Shown here: piece after piece, positions 36,875-46,664 of the stretch
Layout: every line of letters begins with the position of its first letter
Position numbering within the stretch: the first letter of the stretch is position 1
Assembly (NCBI RefSeq): GCF_000964085.1
Contig: NZ_JZRB01000015.1
Location: 41,937 to 105,936, forward strand
Reading direction: 5' to 3'
DNA from: Luteibacter yeojuensis
Lineage (GTDB): Bacteria > Pseudomonadota > Gammaproteobacteria > Xanthomonadales > Rhodanobacteraceae
Length of the DNA stretch: 64,000 bases
Made by a program: the position numbers and the translations under genes
Notes under the pieces: generated by a model
What the model saw: only the letters and a program-made list of their open reading frames with translations
The model's database searches: none
What the model was told of the DNA's origin: nothing

Positions 36875-36911
36875 CATAGGTGAACCGGCTGCGTGAACCG
36901 GTTTACCTATG
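36875..36911. promoter_or_regulatory. 37-bp hyphenated palindrome between rhlB and trxA
   Basis: Arms CATAGGTGAACCGG (36875-36888) and CCGGTTTACCTATG (36898-36911) match with one mismatch in 14 around a 9-base centre. The motif GTGAACCGG also occurs twice as a direct repeat (36880-36888 and 36893-36901). It lies 113 bases upstream of rhlB and 189 upstream of trxA. It could be an operator or a leader hairpin. Nothing else recognisable lies in the 338-base gap 36763-37100. Confidence 0.6.
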
Positions 36912-37100
36912 TCAACGGAAACCACCCGCCGGCATCTTGAATCGCTTGAATCGCGCCCCTAGTTGGGTTGGAATGAGGGCCCACGGCTGCAATGGCCAAG
37001 ACCTTCGGTTCCGGTTAACCCCGCGACATGGGGCTCCTAAGTGTAGCCGATGCCAGCGTCACGGTCGTCAACCCCCTTTAACACCCGCCTGGAGACCACG

Positions 37101-37427
37101 GTGAGCGACAAGATCACCCATACCAGCGACGCCGCCTTTTCCAGGGACGTCCTCGAATCCGACACCCCCGTCCTGCTCGACTTCTGGGCGGAATGGTGCG
37201 GCCCGTGCAAAGCCATTGCCCCGGCGCTCGACGAGCTCGCCGGTACTTACGAGGGCAAGGTGAAGATCGTCAAGATCAACATCGACGAAAACCAGCAGAC
37301 CCCGCGCCAGTTCGGCGTCCGCGGCATTCCCACCCTCATGCTCTTCAAGAACGGCAAGGTGGAAGCCACCCAGATCGGCGCCGTCAGCAAGGGCCAGCTC
37401 GACCAGTTCATCCAGAAGTCCATCTGA
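37101..37427 (+). CDS. trxA: Thioredoxin 1
   Basis: Cytoplasmic disulfide reductase of 108 residues (E. coli TrxA 109). Active site WCGPC is at 32-36 in [19 protein letters not shown], and the cis-proline loop reads [12 protein letters not shown]. The GTG at 37101 follows GGAG by 6 bases and gives [10 protein letters not shown], colinear with the E. coli start; the upstream in-frame ATG at 37050 adds a non-conserved leader. It precedes rho in the same direction, the usual trxA-rho arrangement. Confidence 0.95.
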   Translation: MSDKITHTSDAAFSRDVLESDTPVLLDFWAEWCGPCKAIAPALDELAGTYEGKVKIVKINIDENQQTPRQFGVRGIPTLMLFKNGKVEATQIGAVSKGQLDQFIQKSI

Positions 37428-37582
37428 AGCCGTTAGGCTTCCGTTAGCCGCTGCGTGGGGCGCTTTACGTTGCGCCTCACGCGATGCTAGGCTCTAAGCG
37501 TTCGCCCCGGGACACCTCGCTGTCCCCCATGCCGCGAACCTTCCCACCTCCTTCTTCCAACGGCGCCCCGTGAGGTTTGCCC

Positions 37583-39367
37583 GTGTCCGATATCGAAACG
37601 AAAGATTCCATCGACGCCAAGGGCGCCGGCGACCAGCCTGCGACCGAGCCGCGTCCCCGCACCCGCCGCAAGGCAGCGGCACCGGCCGCGGAGGCTCCCA
37701 AGGTAGAGACGAGCGCGCCGGCTCCCGCCCCTGCGCCAGCACCCGCCCCCGCTCCGGCCCCGGCACCCGCGCCGCAGGCCGAGCTCCAGCTAGGCAACGG
37801 CAACCCGCCGGCCGAAGCCCGCCAGCCGCAGGAGCCGCGTGAAGGCGGCCAGCAGCAGGGTGGTGGCCAGCATGGCGGTGGCGGCCAGCAGGGTGGCAAC
37901 AACGGCGACCGCCGCGAGCGCGAAGGCCGTGGCCGTCGCCGCCGCAACGAGCGCAATCAGCAGCGCCAGGGCGGCGGTGGTGGCGGTGGCAATGGCGGCG
38001 GCAACAACGGCAACGGTGGTGGCAACTACCAGCACCAGCGCAACAACAACAATGGCTACCCCGTCGACGACGACGAGAACGCCGACGCCGGCAGCAACGA
38101 TCGCCTGATCAACCTCACCGAGCTCAAGCGCAAGAACTCCATCCAGCTGCTGGAGTTCGCCGAGTCGCTGGGTATCCGTGAGGGCGTGGCCCGCCAGCGC
38201 AAGCAGGACGTGGTGTTCAACATCCTCAAGGCGCATGCCCGCTCCGGCGGCGGCATCTGGGCCGAAGGCGTGCTCGAGATCCTGCAGGACGGCTTCGGCT
38301 TCCTGCGCTCCGCCGACGAGTCGTACCTGGCCGGCCCCGACGACATCTACGTCTCGCCGAGCCAGATCCGCCGCTTCAACCTGCGCACCGGCGACTACAT
38401 CACCGGCCGCGTCCGCCACCCGAAGGAAGGCGAGCGCTACTTCGCCATGCTCAAGGTGGACGACATCAACGGCGACCCGCCGGAGGCGTCCAAGAACAAG
38501 CTGCTGTTCGAGAACCTCACCCCGCTGTTCCCGCGCAAGGCGTTCAAGCTCGAGCGTGGCAACGGCTCCACCGAGGACATCACGGGCCGCATCCTCGACC
38601 TGGTGGCGCCGATCGGCCGCGGCCAGCGTGGCCTCATCGTCTCGCAGCCGAAATCCGGCAAGACGATGATGCTGCAGAACATCGCCCAGGCCATCCAGTA
38701 CAACCACCCCGACGTCCACCTGATCATGCTCCTGATCGATGAACGCCCGGAAGAAGTCACGGAAATCGCCCGCACCGTCCGCGCCGAAGTCATCAGCTCC
38801 ACCTTCGACGAGCCCGCCGTGCGCCACGTGCAGGTGGCCGAGATGGTCATCGAGCGCGCCAAGCGCCTGGTCGAGCACAAGAAGGACGTGGTGATCCTGC
38901 TCGACTCCATCACCCGCCTGGCCCGCGCCTACAACACCGTGGTGCCCAGCTCGGGCAAGGTGCTCACCGGTGGCGTGGACGCCAACGCCCTGCAGCGCCC
39001 CAAGCGCTTCTTCGGCGCGGCGCGCAACGTGGAAGAAGGCGGCAGCCTCACCATCATCGCCACGGCGTTGACCGATACCGGTTCGAAGATGGACGAGGTG
39101 ATCTACGAGGAGTTCAAGGGCACGGGCAACATGGAAGTGCACCTGTCCCGCCGCATCTCCGAGAAGCGCGTCTACCCGGCCATCGACATCAACCGCTCGG
39201 GCACCCGCCGCGAAGACCTGCTCATCGATCCCGACCTGCTGGCCAAGATCTGGATCCTGCGCAAGCTGCTGCACCCGATGGATGAACTGGCCGCCATGGA
39301 GTTCATGCTCGACAAGATGAAGAACACCAAGTCGAACGACGAGTTTTTTAATTCGATGAAGCGCTGA
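37583..39367 (+). CDS. rho: Transcription termination factor Rho with low-complexity N-terminal extension
   Basis: Hexameric RNA-dependent ATPase that terminates transcription, 594 residues against 419 in E. coli. The E. coli-like protein begins at about residue 177 (NLTELKRKN). The RNA-binding domain has [27 protein letters not shown] sequence near 235-255 and the P-loop SQPKSGKT lies near 354-361. Before this is a disordered extension: an Ala-Pro repeat (about 45-65), then Gln/Gly-, Arg- and Asn-rich runs ([36 protein letters not shown]). GTG 37583 is preferred since GAGG lies 7 bases upstream; an in-frame TTG at 37577 is too close to that site. A strong terminator follows. Confidence 0.95.
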   Translation: MSDIETKDSIDAKGAGDQPATEPRPRTRRKAAAPAAEAPKVETSAPAPAPAPAPAPAPAPAPAPQAELQLGNGNPPAEARQPQEPREGGQQQGGGQHGGGGQQGGNNGDRREREGRGRRRRNERNQQRQGGGGGGGNGGGNNGNGGGNYQHQRNNNNGYPVDDDENADAGSNDRLINLTELKRKNSIQLLEFAESLGIREGVARQRKQDVVFNILKAHARSGGGIWAEGVLEILQDGFGFLRSADESYLAGPDDIYVSPSQIRRFNLRTGDYITGRVRHPKEGERYFAMLKVDDINGDPPEASKNKLLFENLTPLFPRKAFKLERGNGSTEDITGRILDLVAPIGRGQRGLIVSQPKSGKTMMLQNIAQAIQYNHPDVHLIMLLIDERPEEVTEIARTVRAEVISSTFDEPAVRHVQVAEMVIERAKRLVEHKKDVVILLDSITRLARAYNTVVPSSGKVLTGGVDANALQRPKRFFGAARNVEEGGSLTIIATALTDTGSKMDEVIYEEFKGTGNMEVHLSRRISEKRVYPAIDINRSGTRREDLLIDPDLLAKIWILRKLLHPMDELAAMEFMLDKMKNTKSNDEFFNSMKR

Positions 39368-39395
39368 GGCAGGCCCGCCGCCTCGCTGTACGCCG

Positions 39396-39425
39396 AAAAA
39401 GGCCGTCCGTCGGGGCGGCCTTTTT
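39396..39425. terminator. Bidirectional terminator after rho
   Basis: AAAAAGGCCG and CGGCCTTTTT (with a G-rich loop between) form a stem with A and T runs on either side, 29 bases after the rho stop. Confidence 0.88.
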
Positions 39426-39441
39426 CGTTGGGAGCGGGGGC

Positions 39442-39566
39442 GGGAGGTGGGAAGTGGGGGCGCACGGATTAGGGGCGATGCACTCCAAGCTCGCCTCAAA
39501 CGACGCGCGGCCATGCCAGCCGACTCGCGCCTTCGCCGCGATCCGCGCCCCCACTTCCCACCCCCC
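39442..39566. repeat. Inverted G-rich heptad arrays (possible G-quadruplex element) between rho and gshA
   Basis: On the plus strand GGGAGGT, GGGAAGT and GGGGGCG follow one another at 7-base spacing (39442-39462). On the minus strand GGGGGCG, GGGAAGT and GGGGGGT do the same (39546-39566). The two arrays are facing inverted repeats around about 83 bases. The architecture is the same as at 46665-46745. It fills much of the 307-base gap 39368-39674, in which I see no gene apart from the rho terminator. Confidence 0.7.
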
Positions 39567-39674
39567 ACCTCCTCTTTTGTTACCCTGCGCGCGTTCTGGC
39601 GACCTTTTGCGCGCCATCGATTGCCCCCATGTGGACGCAACGCACCCACAACGCACCATCTCCAAGGAAGTTCC

Positions 39675-41045
39675 GTGTCCATTCCCAGCGCCGCGAAAAG
39701 CACGCCCATCGGCGACCGCAACGACCTGGTCGCCTATGTCGCCGAGGGTGAGAAGCCGCGCGAGCAATGGCGCATCGGTACCGAGCACGAGAAGTTCGGC
39801 TTTTATGCTGACGACCTCACTCCGCCCCCGTTCGAAGGCCCCCGCCCCGGCATCCGGGCCATCCTCGAGGGCCTGGCCGCGCGGTACGACTGGGACATCG
39901 CCCGCGAGGGCGACACGCCGGTCGCGCTGACGAAGGGCAAGGCCAACATCACCCTGGAGCCGGCCGGCCAGTTGGAGCTTTCCGGCGCGCCGCTGGAAAC
40001 GATCCACCAGACCTGTGAAGAGGTGAGCACCCACCTGCAGGAAGTCCGCTCGGTGGCCGACGAATTCGGCATCGGCTTCCTGGGCATGGGGTTCCAGCCG
40101 AAGTGGCGCCGCGACCAGATGCCATGGATGCCCAAGGGCCGCTACAAGATCATGCGCGAGTACATGCCCAAGGTCGGCTCGCTCGGCCTGGACATGATGA
40201 CCCGCACCTGCACCGTGCAGGTGAACCTGGATTACGCCAGCGAAGCCGACATGGTGAAAAAGTTCCGGGTGGCGCTGGCGCTGCAGCCCATCGCCACGGC
40301 GCTCTTCGCCAATTCGCCCTTCACCGAGGGCAAGCCGAACGGCTACAAGTCGTTCCGCTCCCATGTATGGACCGATACCGACGCCGACCGCACGGGCATG
40401 CTCGATTTCGTGTTCGAAGACGGCTTCGGCTACGAGCGCTACGTCGATTACATCCTCGGCGTGCCCATGTACTTCAGCTACCGCGACGGCACTTATCTCG
40501 ACCTCTCGGGCAAGGATTTCCGCACGTTCATGCGTGGCGAGCTTGCCGAGTTGCCAGGCGTGAAGCCCACCATGAAGGACTGGGCCGACCACCTCACCAC
40601 GGCTTTCCCGGAGGTGCGCCTGAAGCAGTACCTGGAAATGCGCGGCGCCGACGCCAGCCCGTGGAACCAGCTTTGCGCCCTGCCCGCGTTCTGGGTGGGC
40701 CTGCTGTACGACGACGTGGCCCTCGATGCCGCGTGGGACCTGGTCAAGGATTTCAGCAACGCCGAGCGCCACGCCCTGCGCGATGGCGTGCCGAAGCACG
40801 CGCTCGACCTCGCGTTCCGCAACCACACGGTGCGGGAACTCTCGCTCGAGGCGCTGAAGATCGCCGACCACGGCCTGAAGCGCCGCAACGTGGTGGGCAA
40901 CCGCGGGGCCGACGAATCGATCTACCTCGAGCCGTTGCTGGAGATCGCCCTCTCGGGCAAGACGCAGGCCGATACGAAGCTGGAGCAGTTCCACGGGAAG
41001 TGGAATGGCTCGGTGGATCCCGTGTTCAAGGAATACGCCTACTGA
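39675..41045 (+). CDS. gshA: Glutamate-cysteine ligase, plant/proteobacterial type
   Basis: Catalyses the first step of glutathione synthesis, ATP-dependent joining of glutamate and cysteine, in the cytoplasm. 456 residues of the GCS2-like fold used by plants, alpha-proteobacteria and Xanthomonadales, unrelated in sequence to E. coli GshA. Hallmarks are [12 protein letters not shown] near 35-46, [14 protein letters not shown] near 93-106, [20 protein letters not shown] near 137-156 and [13 protein letters not shown] 39675 follows AAGGAAG. It ends just before a REP pair and the fadL-side terminator. Confidence 0.93.
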   Translation: MSIPSAAKSTPIGDRNDLVAYVAEGEKPREQWRIGTEHEKFGFYADDLTPPPFEGPRPGIRAILEGLAARYDWDIAREGDTPVALTKGKANITLEPAGQLELSGAPLETIHQTCEEVSTHLQEVRSVADEFGIGFLGMGFQPKWRRDQMPWMPKGRYKIMREYMPKVGSLGLDMMTRTCTVQVNLDYASEADMVKKFRVALALQPIATALFANSPFTEGKPNGYKSFRSHVWTDTDADRTGMLDFVFEDGFGYERYVDYILGVPMYFSYRDGTYLDLSGKDFRTFMRGELAELPGVKPTMKDWADHLTTAFPEVRLKQYLEMRGADASPWNQLCALPAFWVGLLYDDVALDAAWDLVKDFSNAERHALRDGVPKHALDLAFRNHTVRELSLEALKIADHGLKRRNVVGNRGADESIYLEPLLEIALSGKTQADTKLEQFHGKWNGSVDPVFKEYAY

Positions 41046-41057
41046 GGCGGATAACCT

Positions 41058-41101
41058 GTGGGAGCGCGCTTGCGCGCGATCGCGCGCAGGCGCGCTCCCA
41101 C
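41058..41101. repeat. REP pair after gshA
   Basis: GTGGGAGCGCGCTTGCGCGC is immediately followed by its inverted partner GCGCGCAGGCGCGCTCCCAC, giving a nearly continuous palindrome downstream of gshA. Confidence 0.88.
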
Positions 41102-41118
41102 AGCCACAGCAAGGGCGC

Positions 41119-41155
41119 AAAAAAAAACCTCCCCAGCGACGGGGAGGTTTTTTTT
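41119..41155. terminator. Bidirectional terminator between gshA and the FadL-like gene
   Basis: A CCTCCCC/GGGGAGG stem with loop AGCGAC is flanked by nine A on the left and eight T on the right. It serves both convergent genes. Confidence 0.93.
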
Positions 41156-41178
41156 CAGCTACCAACCGCCGGCGGCGA

Positions 41179-42603
41179 TCAGAACTGGTACTTGGCCGAC
41201 AGGCTGAGCAGGTTGCCCTTGTCGTCGTTCTCGCCGACGAGGCGATCCTGCGTGGCGCTGACCGAGCCGCCGATGTGCGCCTTGTTCACGAAGATGTGGG
41301 CGTAGCCGGCGTTGATCTCGAACTTGTCGGTGGCCTTGTAGCCGACACCGAAGGCGACCCACTTGCGGGTCGAATCCGGCACGCGCGGCGAGCGGGTGTC
41401 GTCGTACGTCGGGGTGGTGTCGACCGCGATACCGCCGCGGACGGTGAACTTGTCGTTGACGTAGTACTCGCCGCCGACCGAAGCGAACCAGCTGTTGCGC
41501 CACTCGTAGACTTCAGAGGTGGCCGGCTGGTTCGGGTTCGAGTAGTTGACCGTGAGGTTCTTGAACGAATCCCACTTGGTCCACGACAGGTCGAAGCCGA
41601 GGCCGAACTTCTCGTCCTGGTGCCAGAAGCTGGCGGTGGCCACGGCCGGGGTTTCGAAGCCGGCGGTGCCATCGGTGTGCGTGAAGGGCGGCTGGCCCGA
41701 GCCCAGCAGCGCGCCAACCGTGGGGTTGGAGAGCACGGCCGTGACGTTGGCCGGCATGGTGAAGTTACCCGTGCCTTCCAGGTGGTGCTTGATCGAGCTG
41801 CGCCAGTTCAGCGCGAAGCGATCCTGCGCGGTGAGCTTCCAGATGGCGCCCAGCTGCCAGCCGTAGGCCCAGTCGTCGCCCTTGATCTTGGCCATGCCGT
41901 CGCTGCCCGGGGGCACGATGGCGGCGTACTGCTGTGCCAGGGCACGCGCGACCAGCGGCGAGATCTGGCCCGAGGCGGCGGCGCGCTGGATCAGGCCCAG
42001 GCCGACGGTGTTGTAATTGATGGCGCTGGTGAGCTCGGCGCTGGTCTTCTGCGCGATGAAGCTGGCGCCCAGGGCGAAGTTATCGGTGACGTCGAACGAG
42101 GCCGACAGCGTGGCGTCGAACGACTTGAAGTCGGACTTCACGCCGTTGTAGCGGCCCTTCCAGTCGGAGTCGTACTCGGTCTTGAAGCCGAACGGGGCGG
42201 TGAGGCCCAGGCCGACGTGGACGCGGTCGCTGACCTTCGAGGCGAAGTACAGGGCCGGGACCGGGATGGTGGTGCCGGCGTCGCCGCCGTTGCCGCCGGA
42301 GATGGGACGGCCCTGGGCATCCGTGGCGGTGCCGTGGAACTTGGTGCTGAAGTTGATGCCGGTGACGTCGGCCTGGAAGGTGTTGCCCTCCAGCAGCGAC
42401 ATGGCGGCCGGGTTGTTCACGATGACGGAGGCATCGTCACCCGCGGCGGCGGAGCCGGCGAACGCGCGGCCGAGCGCCTTGGCGCTGTTTTCCTTGAGCT
42501 GGAAGGCACTGGCGTGCGCGGCCTGCGGAGCCACGAGCGCGCCGGCGATGGCCAGCGAAAGGGCCGCGACGGCCAGCGGGCGGGTGTGGAATGTGATCTG
42601 CAT
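41179..42603 (-). CDS. OmpP1/FadL-family outer membrane transporter
   Basis: Outer-membrane beta-barrel for uptake of long-chain fatty acids or other hydrophobic compounds, 474 residues. The signal peptide is MQITFHTRPLAVAALSLAIAG followed by cleavage after AHA. Directly after it come the FadL hatch features SAFQLKENSAKALGRAFAGSAA and the NPA motif in VIVNNPAAMSLL. Barrel strands fill the remainder and the protein ends in SLSAKYQF with a terminal Phe. AGGAG lies 9 bases before the ATG. No fatty-acid degradation genes are adjacent, and substrate specificity is unknown. Confidence 0.92.
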   Translation of the reverse strand: MQITFHTRPLAVAALSLAIAGALVAPQAAHASAFQLKENSAKALGRAFAGSAAAGDDASVIVNNPAAMSLLEGNTFQADVTGINFSTKFHGTATDAQGRPISGGNGGDAGTTIPVPALYFASKVSDRVHVGLGLTAPFGFKTEYDSDWKGRYNGVKSDFKSFDATLSASFDVTDNFALGASFIAQKTSAELTSAINYNTVGLGLIQRAAASGQISPLVARALAQQYAAIVPPGSDGMAKIKGDDWAYGWQLGAIWKLTAQDRFALNWRSSIKHHLEGTGNFTMPANVTAVLSNPTVGALLGSGQPPFTHTDGTAGFETPAVATASFWHQDEKFGLGFDLSWTKWDSFKNLTVNYSNPNQPATSEVYEWRNSWFASVGGEYYVNDKFTVRGGIAVDTTPTYDDTRSPRVPDSTRKWVAFGVGYKATDKFEINAGYAHIFVNKAHIGGSVSATQDRLVGENDDKGNLLSLSAKYQF

Positions 42604-42832
42604 GCGGAGCGGCTCCTGCTTATTGTTCTGACGGGACTGAACGGGGCGGAAAACGTGAAAAGTTAGCCGTTTTCATACGCGCGTTTAACAATCTGGGGTG
42701 GAACTCTGGCCGACTTGACCAAGATTTTGCAAGTGCTGGTGCAACAATCCTGAAACAGGACACAGTTTCGGGCCGCCGCCCGCGGGCCGATCCGGTAGAC
42801 TGGCCCACCGAGCCGCCGCGAGACCTGCCGTC

Positions 42833-43135
42833 ATGCACTGCTTCGTCTACGCCAGCCTGCGCAAGCCCGATACCTACGTGTGGCTTAACCGCCGCGAGGC
42901 CTTCGACCTGCTCCCGGAACCCCTCGTCCTGCTGCTTGGCGAGCTCCGCTTCGTGCTCGAGGTGGAGCTCACGCCGCAGCGCAAGCTGCCGCAGGAAGAC
43001 ACTGAGAAAGTCCTCGCCAACCTGGGCTCACAGGGCTGGCACCTGCAGGCGCCGCCCAACGAAACGCTCAGTGTCTGCAACCAGCCCAACCTCAACCGCG
43101 AGATCGACCCCAACGCGTCCATCGTCCGGGCCTGA
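42833..43135 (+). CDS. YcgL domain protein
   Basis: Small cytoplasmic protein of 100 residues matching the YcgL family of gammaproteobacteria, which has an alpha/beta fold and no established function. Seen are the N-terminal MHCFVYASLRKPDTYVWL, LPEPLVLLLGELRFVLEVEL in the middle and the conserved QGWHLQAPP near 67. Length matches E. coli YcgL (about 100). It is divergent from fadL, with 229 bases between starts, and followed 90 bases later by the ankyrin gene. Confidence 0.85.
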   Translation: MHCFVYASLRKPDTYVWLNRREAFDLLPEPLVLLLGELRFVLEVELTPQRKLPQEDTEKVLANLGSQGWHLQAPPNETLSVCNQPNLNREIDPNASIVRA

Positions 43136-43225
43136 CCTGGCCGGAACGGCGCATGCGCGGGCCCCTGCGCACGGGTTAACACGGCGTTACCGCGCAGGCG
43201 TGGCGCGGTCCGTATACTCGCGCGC

Positions 43226-46200
43226 ATGGCCAATCCCAAACGTCGTCGACCGCCGCTGATCAAGGCGCTGCCCTGGTTCCTGCCCGCCCTTGCCGCTGTC
43301 GCGTGTGCCGGCCTCACCGCCTCGCCGCTTGCGCTCATCCCGCTCCTGCTTGCCAATGCCCTGGCCATGGCGGCGGTGTGCCACGCCATCGGGTTCGACC
43401 CCGAGCCGAGCTACCTGCGCACCGCGCTCCGCCGCGGCTCGGCCTACGTGGTGATGTTCACCGTCTACACCTTCGCGGTGTTCGTGCTGGTGGCCTACCC
43501 GCTGCTCAAGCTCACCCAGGCGCCCAGCCTCGCGTGGGCGCTCATGCTCGCTGTCGCGCTCGTGGTGGCGCTGGGTACCCTTTGGCGCGTGTGGCCTGCG
43601 TTCGGCCTTGTTTACCTGTGGGATGACGCCTACCCCGAGGACAGTGGCAACGGCTCGTGGATCTTCACCGCCGTGGCGCGCTCGGCCAGCTTCGGTCGCC
43701 ACCTTTCCGCCGAGGAGCGCTTCTTCACCCATTTCGTGCCCGCCGCGCTGGGCCTGCTGGTGCTTGCGTTCTGCGCCGTGGCGCTGTCAGGTCTCTACGG
43801 CGTGCTGCCAGCCGAGATGCGCCTTGCCGCGCTGGGCGCCTATGCCGTGGTGTTGCTGCCGCTGTGCTCGTTGCTCATCGCGAACCGCACGCTGCGCGCG
43901 CTGCTGTGCGATCGCCGCGGCCATATCCGCACGGCGCGCGCCGATACCCGCCGCGAGCCGGTGGTGAGCGATGCCCACGTGGTGCCGACCCCCACGCCCA
44001 TCCCCGAGCTCTCGACCGAAGAACGCCAGCCGGCGATCCGCGACGGTGCCCTGCTCGAGGCGATCCGCGCCGGCGATGTCGCCCGTGCCGTGGCACTGGT
44101 CGAAGCCGGCGCGAACCCGGATACCGAAGCGGAAGCCGGCGACCGCGACCAGCGCCCCGTCCTCACGCTCGCCGCGCTCTCCGCCGATACGCGGCTGCTG
44201 CGCGCGCTGATCGCGCGCGGTGCGCAGGTGGACCGCCCCCACCACGGCGTCACGGCGCTCCTGGCCGCATGCCGCGACAGCTGGCATGGCCGCCCCGATG
44301 CCGTGCTTACGCTGCTCACCAATGGCGCGAACGCGAAGGCCACCGATGCGGAAGGCAACACGGCGTTGCACGGTGCGGTGCTCAGCGCCGAACCCACCGT
44401 GGCCGCCATGCTGCTCGATGCCGGCGCGCCGGTCGACGCGGTGAACGCCGCGGGCGAGACGCCGCTGGCCATCGCCTGCCGTGCCGCCAACTGGGCACTC
44501 GCCCGCTTCCTCCTCGAACACGGTGCCAAGCCCGCGCCCGTGGGGGCCGAGCCGGCCCTCGTCGCCGCCGCCAGCATCGCCGACGACGATGCCGAAGGCA
44601 TCAAGGTGCTGCTGCGCCACAAGGCCCCGGTGAACGGTGCCAGCGCGCACGGCCGCACGGCGCTCATCGCCGCGGCCGCCGAGGGCCACGAACAGGTGGT
44701 GCGCGCGTTGCTCCAGGCCCACGCCAACCCGAACCTCGCCGACCGCCACGGCACCACCGCGCTGATGGAAGCCGCCCGCTCGGGCGCCACCGGCATCGTG
44801 CAGCTCCTTGCCGATGCGCAGGCCGACGCCGCGCCGCGCGATGGCCACGGCCGCGACGCGCTCACCCTCGCCACGCAATCGCCCCGCGCACAGCCCGCCA
44901 CCGTGCGCGCGCTGCTTGCCATGGGCGCGCAGGCGAAGGAGCCAGGTGCCGATGGCCGTAGCCCGCTCGACCACGCCGCCGCGGGCGGCCGCTGGGATTT
45001 CGTCGCGCTGCTCGACCCGGATACGCCGCTGCCCACGTCGCTGAGCGAATCGGTGCTCCCCGAAGCCGGCGCGGATTCGCCGCTGCACCTGCACGATGCA
45101 CTGCGCTTCGGCCACTGGGCCGTGGCCTCCACCTTCGCGGCCAAGGTGCGCGAATGGCCCGCCGACGAACTCGCCGGGCTGTACATCGACCTCGCCGGGC
45201 CCGGCTTCGACCATGCGCGGGCGTGGCTGTTCGACCACGGCCTGTCGGCCGAAGCGCGCCTTGCGGTGCCGGCGGACGAGGCCGAGGGCACGCTGGGGCG
45301 CCGCCTGTTCGATGCGCTGCTGCCGCAGCTCCCGCAATCCGCCGACGCGTTGCTGCAGCTGATGCGTGCCGGCGCCTCGCCCGCGGGCACGGGCCTGCTG
45401 GGCCAGGCCATCTGCCGCCTCGATGGCACCGATGAACGGCTGGCGCTCGCCATGCTGGACGCGGGTGCCGACCCGTTCGGCGCCGATGCCCGTGGCCGTA
45501 CGCCGGTGCACATGGCCGCCGCCACCGGTTGTCAGCGCCTGCTGGGTGCATTGCTTGCACGCGGCCTCGACCCGAACGTGCGCGACGCCGGTGGGCGCAC
45601 GCCGCTGCATGCAGCGCTGGAACACGGCGGCGATGCCTTGCCACTGGTGCGCCAGCTCGTCGCCCACGGCGCCGACCCTGAAGCCGCCGACGTGAACGGC
45701 GAAACGCCGTACGGCCTCGGCATCGGCCATGGCGACGTGGAACGCTGGCTGAGCTGGCCCCAGTGGCCGCTGCCGGGCCGCGCGCTGCGTGCGGCCGACC
45801 TGCCCGCGGCCGCCGCCGCGGGTGATACGCATGCCGTCGACCGGCTGCTCGAGCTTGGCTTCGACGTCGATACACGCGATGCCCAGGGCGCTACGGCCCT
45901 GCTGCGCGCGGCGGGGGCCGGCCAGGTCGATGTCGTGGCGCACCTCATCGCGGCCGGTGCCGATGCCACGGCCAGCGCCGCCTCCGGCGTCACGCCACTC
46001 GCCGCCGCCGTCAACGCACGCCGCGACGCGGTGGTCGAACACCTGCTCGCGCACGGCGTCGCCGTCGACCAGCGCCTGCCCGGCGAGACCACCGCCCTGA
46101 TGATCGCCGCCGCGCTGGGCTACCCCGAGATCGTTGAACGCCTGCTCGCCGCCGGTGCCGATGCGAACGCGGAAGACGCCCACGGCCACACCGCCCTGCA

Positions 46201-46663
46201 CGCGGCCACGCAGTTCTGCTTTGGCGGTACCGACAGCCTCCGCGCGCGACGCCTGCTCGACATCGTGATTGGCAAGGGCGCCGACGTGAACAAGGCCGAC
46301 AAGGATGGCGCCACGCCGTTGCTCCTGCTGCTGGGCGCGCACATGCGCCCCGGCACGAACGCGGATGCCACGCACCTTGGCGCGCTGGTGCCGGTGCTGC
46401 TCGATGCCGGCGCGAAGATGGAACACGCCGACCACCGGGGCGTCAGCGCCCTGCACGCATGCGCCATGCACGCCCTGCTGCCACCGGCGCGCGTGCTGCT
46501 CACCCGTGGCGCCAACCGCCAGGCGGCCGACGCCTTCGGGCGCACGGCCGGCGACGTGGCACGGCACCTGGGCTATGTGGATATCGCTCACGAGCTGGGC
46601 GTGCGGGCCAGCGCGATCCCGAGTGTGAGGCAGACGTTGCGGCAGCCTGCGCAGCCAGACTAG
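43226..46663 (+). CDS. Large membrane-anchored ankyrin-repeat protein
   Basis: A 1145-residue protein. The first ~230 residues are hydrophobic, with about five membrane helices (near 15-35, 37-55, 72-95, 105-130 and 175-215 in two segments). From about 265 to 1135 there are tandem ankyrin repeats of ~33 residues, recognisable by recurring G-TALH/TPL-AA and LL--GA--N/D patterns (for example GNTALHGAVLSAEPTVAAMLLDAG split over one repeat, and HTALHAATQ near 990). Around residues 590-720 the repeats are poorly conserved. Ankyrin arrays bind proteins; the partner is unknown. Similar membrane ankyrin proteins occur in Xanthomonadales, so this is probably a conserved accessory gene. Confidence 0.88.
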   Translation: MANPKRRRPPLIKALPWFLPALAAVACAGLTASPLALIPLLLANALAMAAVCHAIGFDPEPSYLRTALRRGSAYVVMFTVYTFAVFVLVAYPLLKLTQAPSLAWALMLAVALVVALGTLWRVWPAFGLVYLWDDAYPEDSGNGSWIFTAVARSASFGRHLSAEERFFTHFVPAALGLLVLAFCAVALSGLYGVLPAEMRLAALGAYAVVLLPLCSLLIANRTLRALLCDRRGHIRTARADTRREPVVSDAHVVPTPTPIPELSTEERQPAIRDGALLEAIRAGDVARAVALVEAGANPDTEAEAGDRDQRPVLTLAALSADTRLLRALIARGAQVDRPHHGVTALLAACRDSWHGRPDAVLTLLTNGANAKATDAEGNTALHGAVLSAEPTVAAMLLDAGAPVDAVNAAGETPLAIACRAANWALARFLLEHGAKPAPVGAEPALVAAASIADDDAEGIKVLLRHKAPVNGASAHGRTALIAAAAEGHEQVVRALLQAHANPNLADRHGTTALMEAARSGATGIVQLLADAQADAAPRDGHGRDALTLATQSPRAQPATVRALLAMGAQAKEPGADGRSPLDHAAAGGRWDFVALLDPDTPLPTSLSESVLPEAGADSPLHLHDALRFGHWAVASTFAAKVREWPADELAGLYIDLAGPGFDHARAWLFDHGLSAEARLAVPADEAEGTLGRRLFDALLPQLPQSADALLQLMRAGASPAGTGLLGQAICRLDGTDERLALAMLDAGADPFGADARGRTPVHMAAATGCQRLLGALLARGLDPNVRDAGGRTPLHAALEHGGDALPLVRQLVAHGADPEAADVNGETPYGLGIGHGDVERWLSWPQWPLPGRALRAADLPAAAAAGDTHAVDRLLELGFDVDTRDAQGATALLRAAGAGQVDVVAHLIAAGADATASAASGVTPLAAAVNARRDAVVEHLLAHGVAVDQRLPGETTALMIAAALGYPEIVERLLAAGADANAEDAHGHTALHAATQFCFGGTDSLRARRLLDIVIGKGADVNKADKDGATPLLLLLGAHMRPGTNADATHLGALVPVLLDAGAKMEHADHRGVSALHACAMHALLPPARVLLTRGANRQAADAFGRTAGDVARHLGYVDIAHELGVRASAIPSVRQTLRQPAQPD

Positions 46664-46664
46664 C

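Noticed and set aside
43787..46591. Long minus-strand open frame opposite the ankyrin gene
   Set aside because: Its codon pattern and composition fit a shadow of the repetitive ankyrin coding sequence; the plus-strand frame has clear ankyrin motifs.
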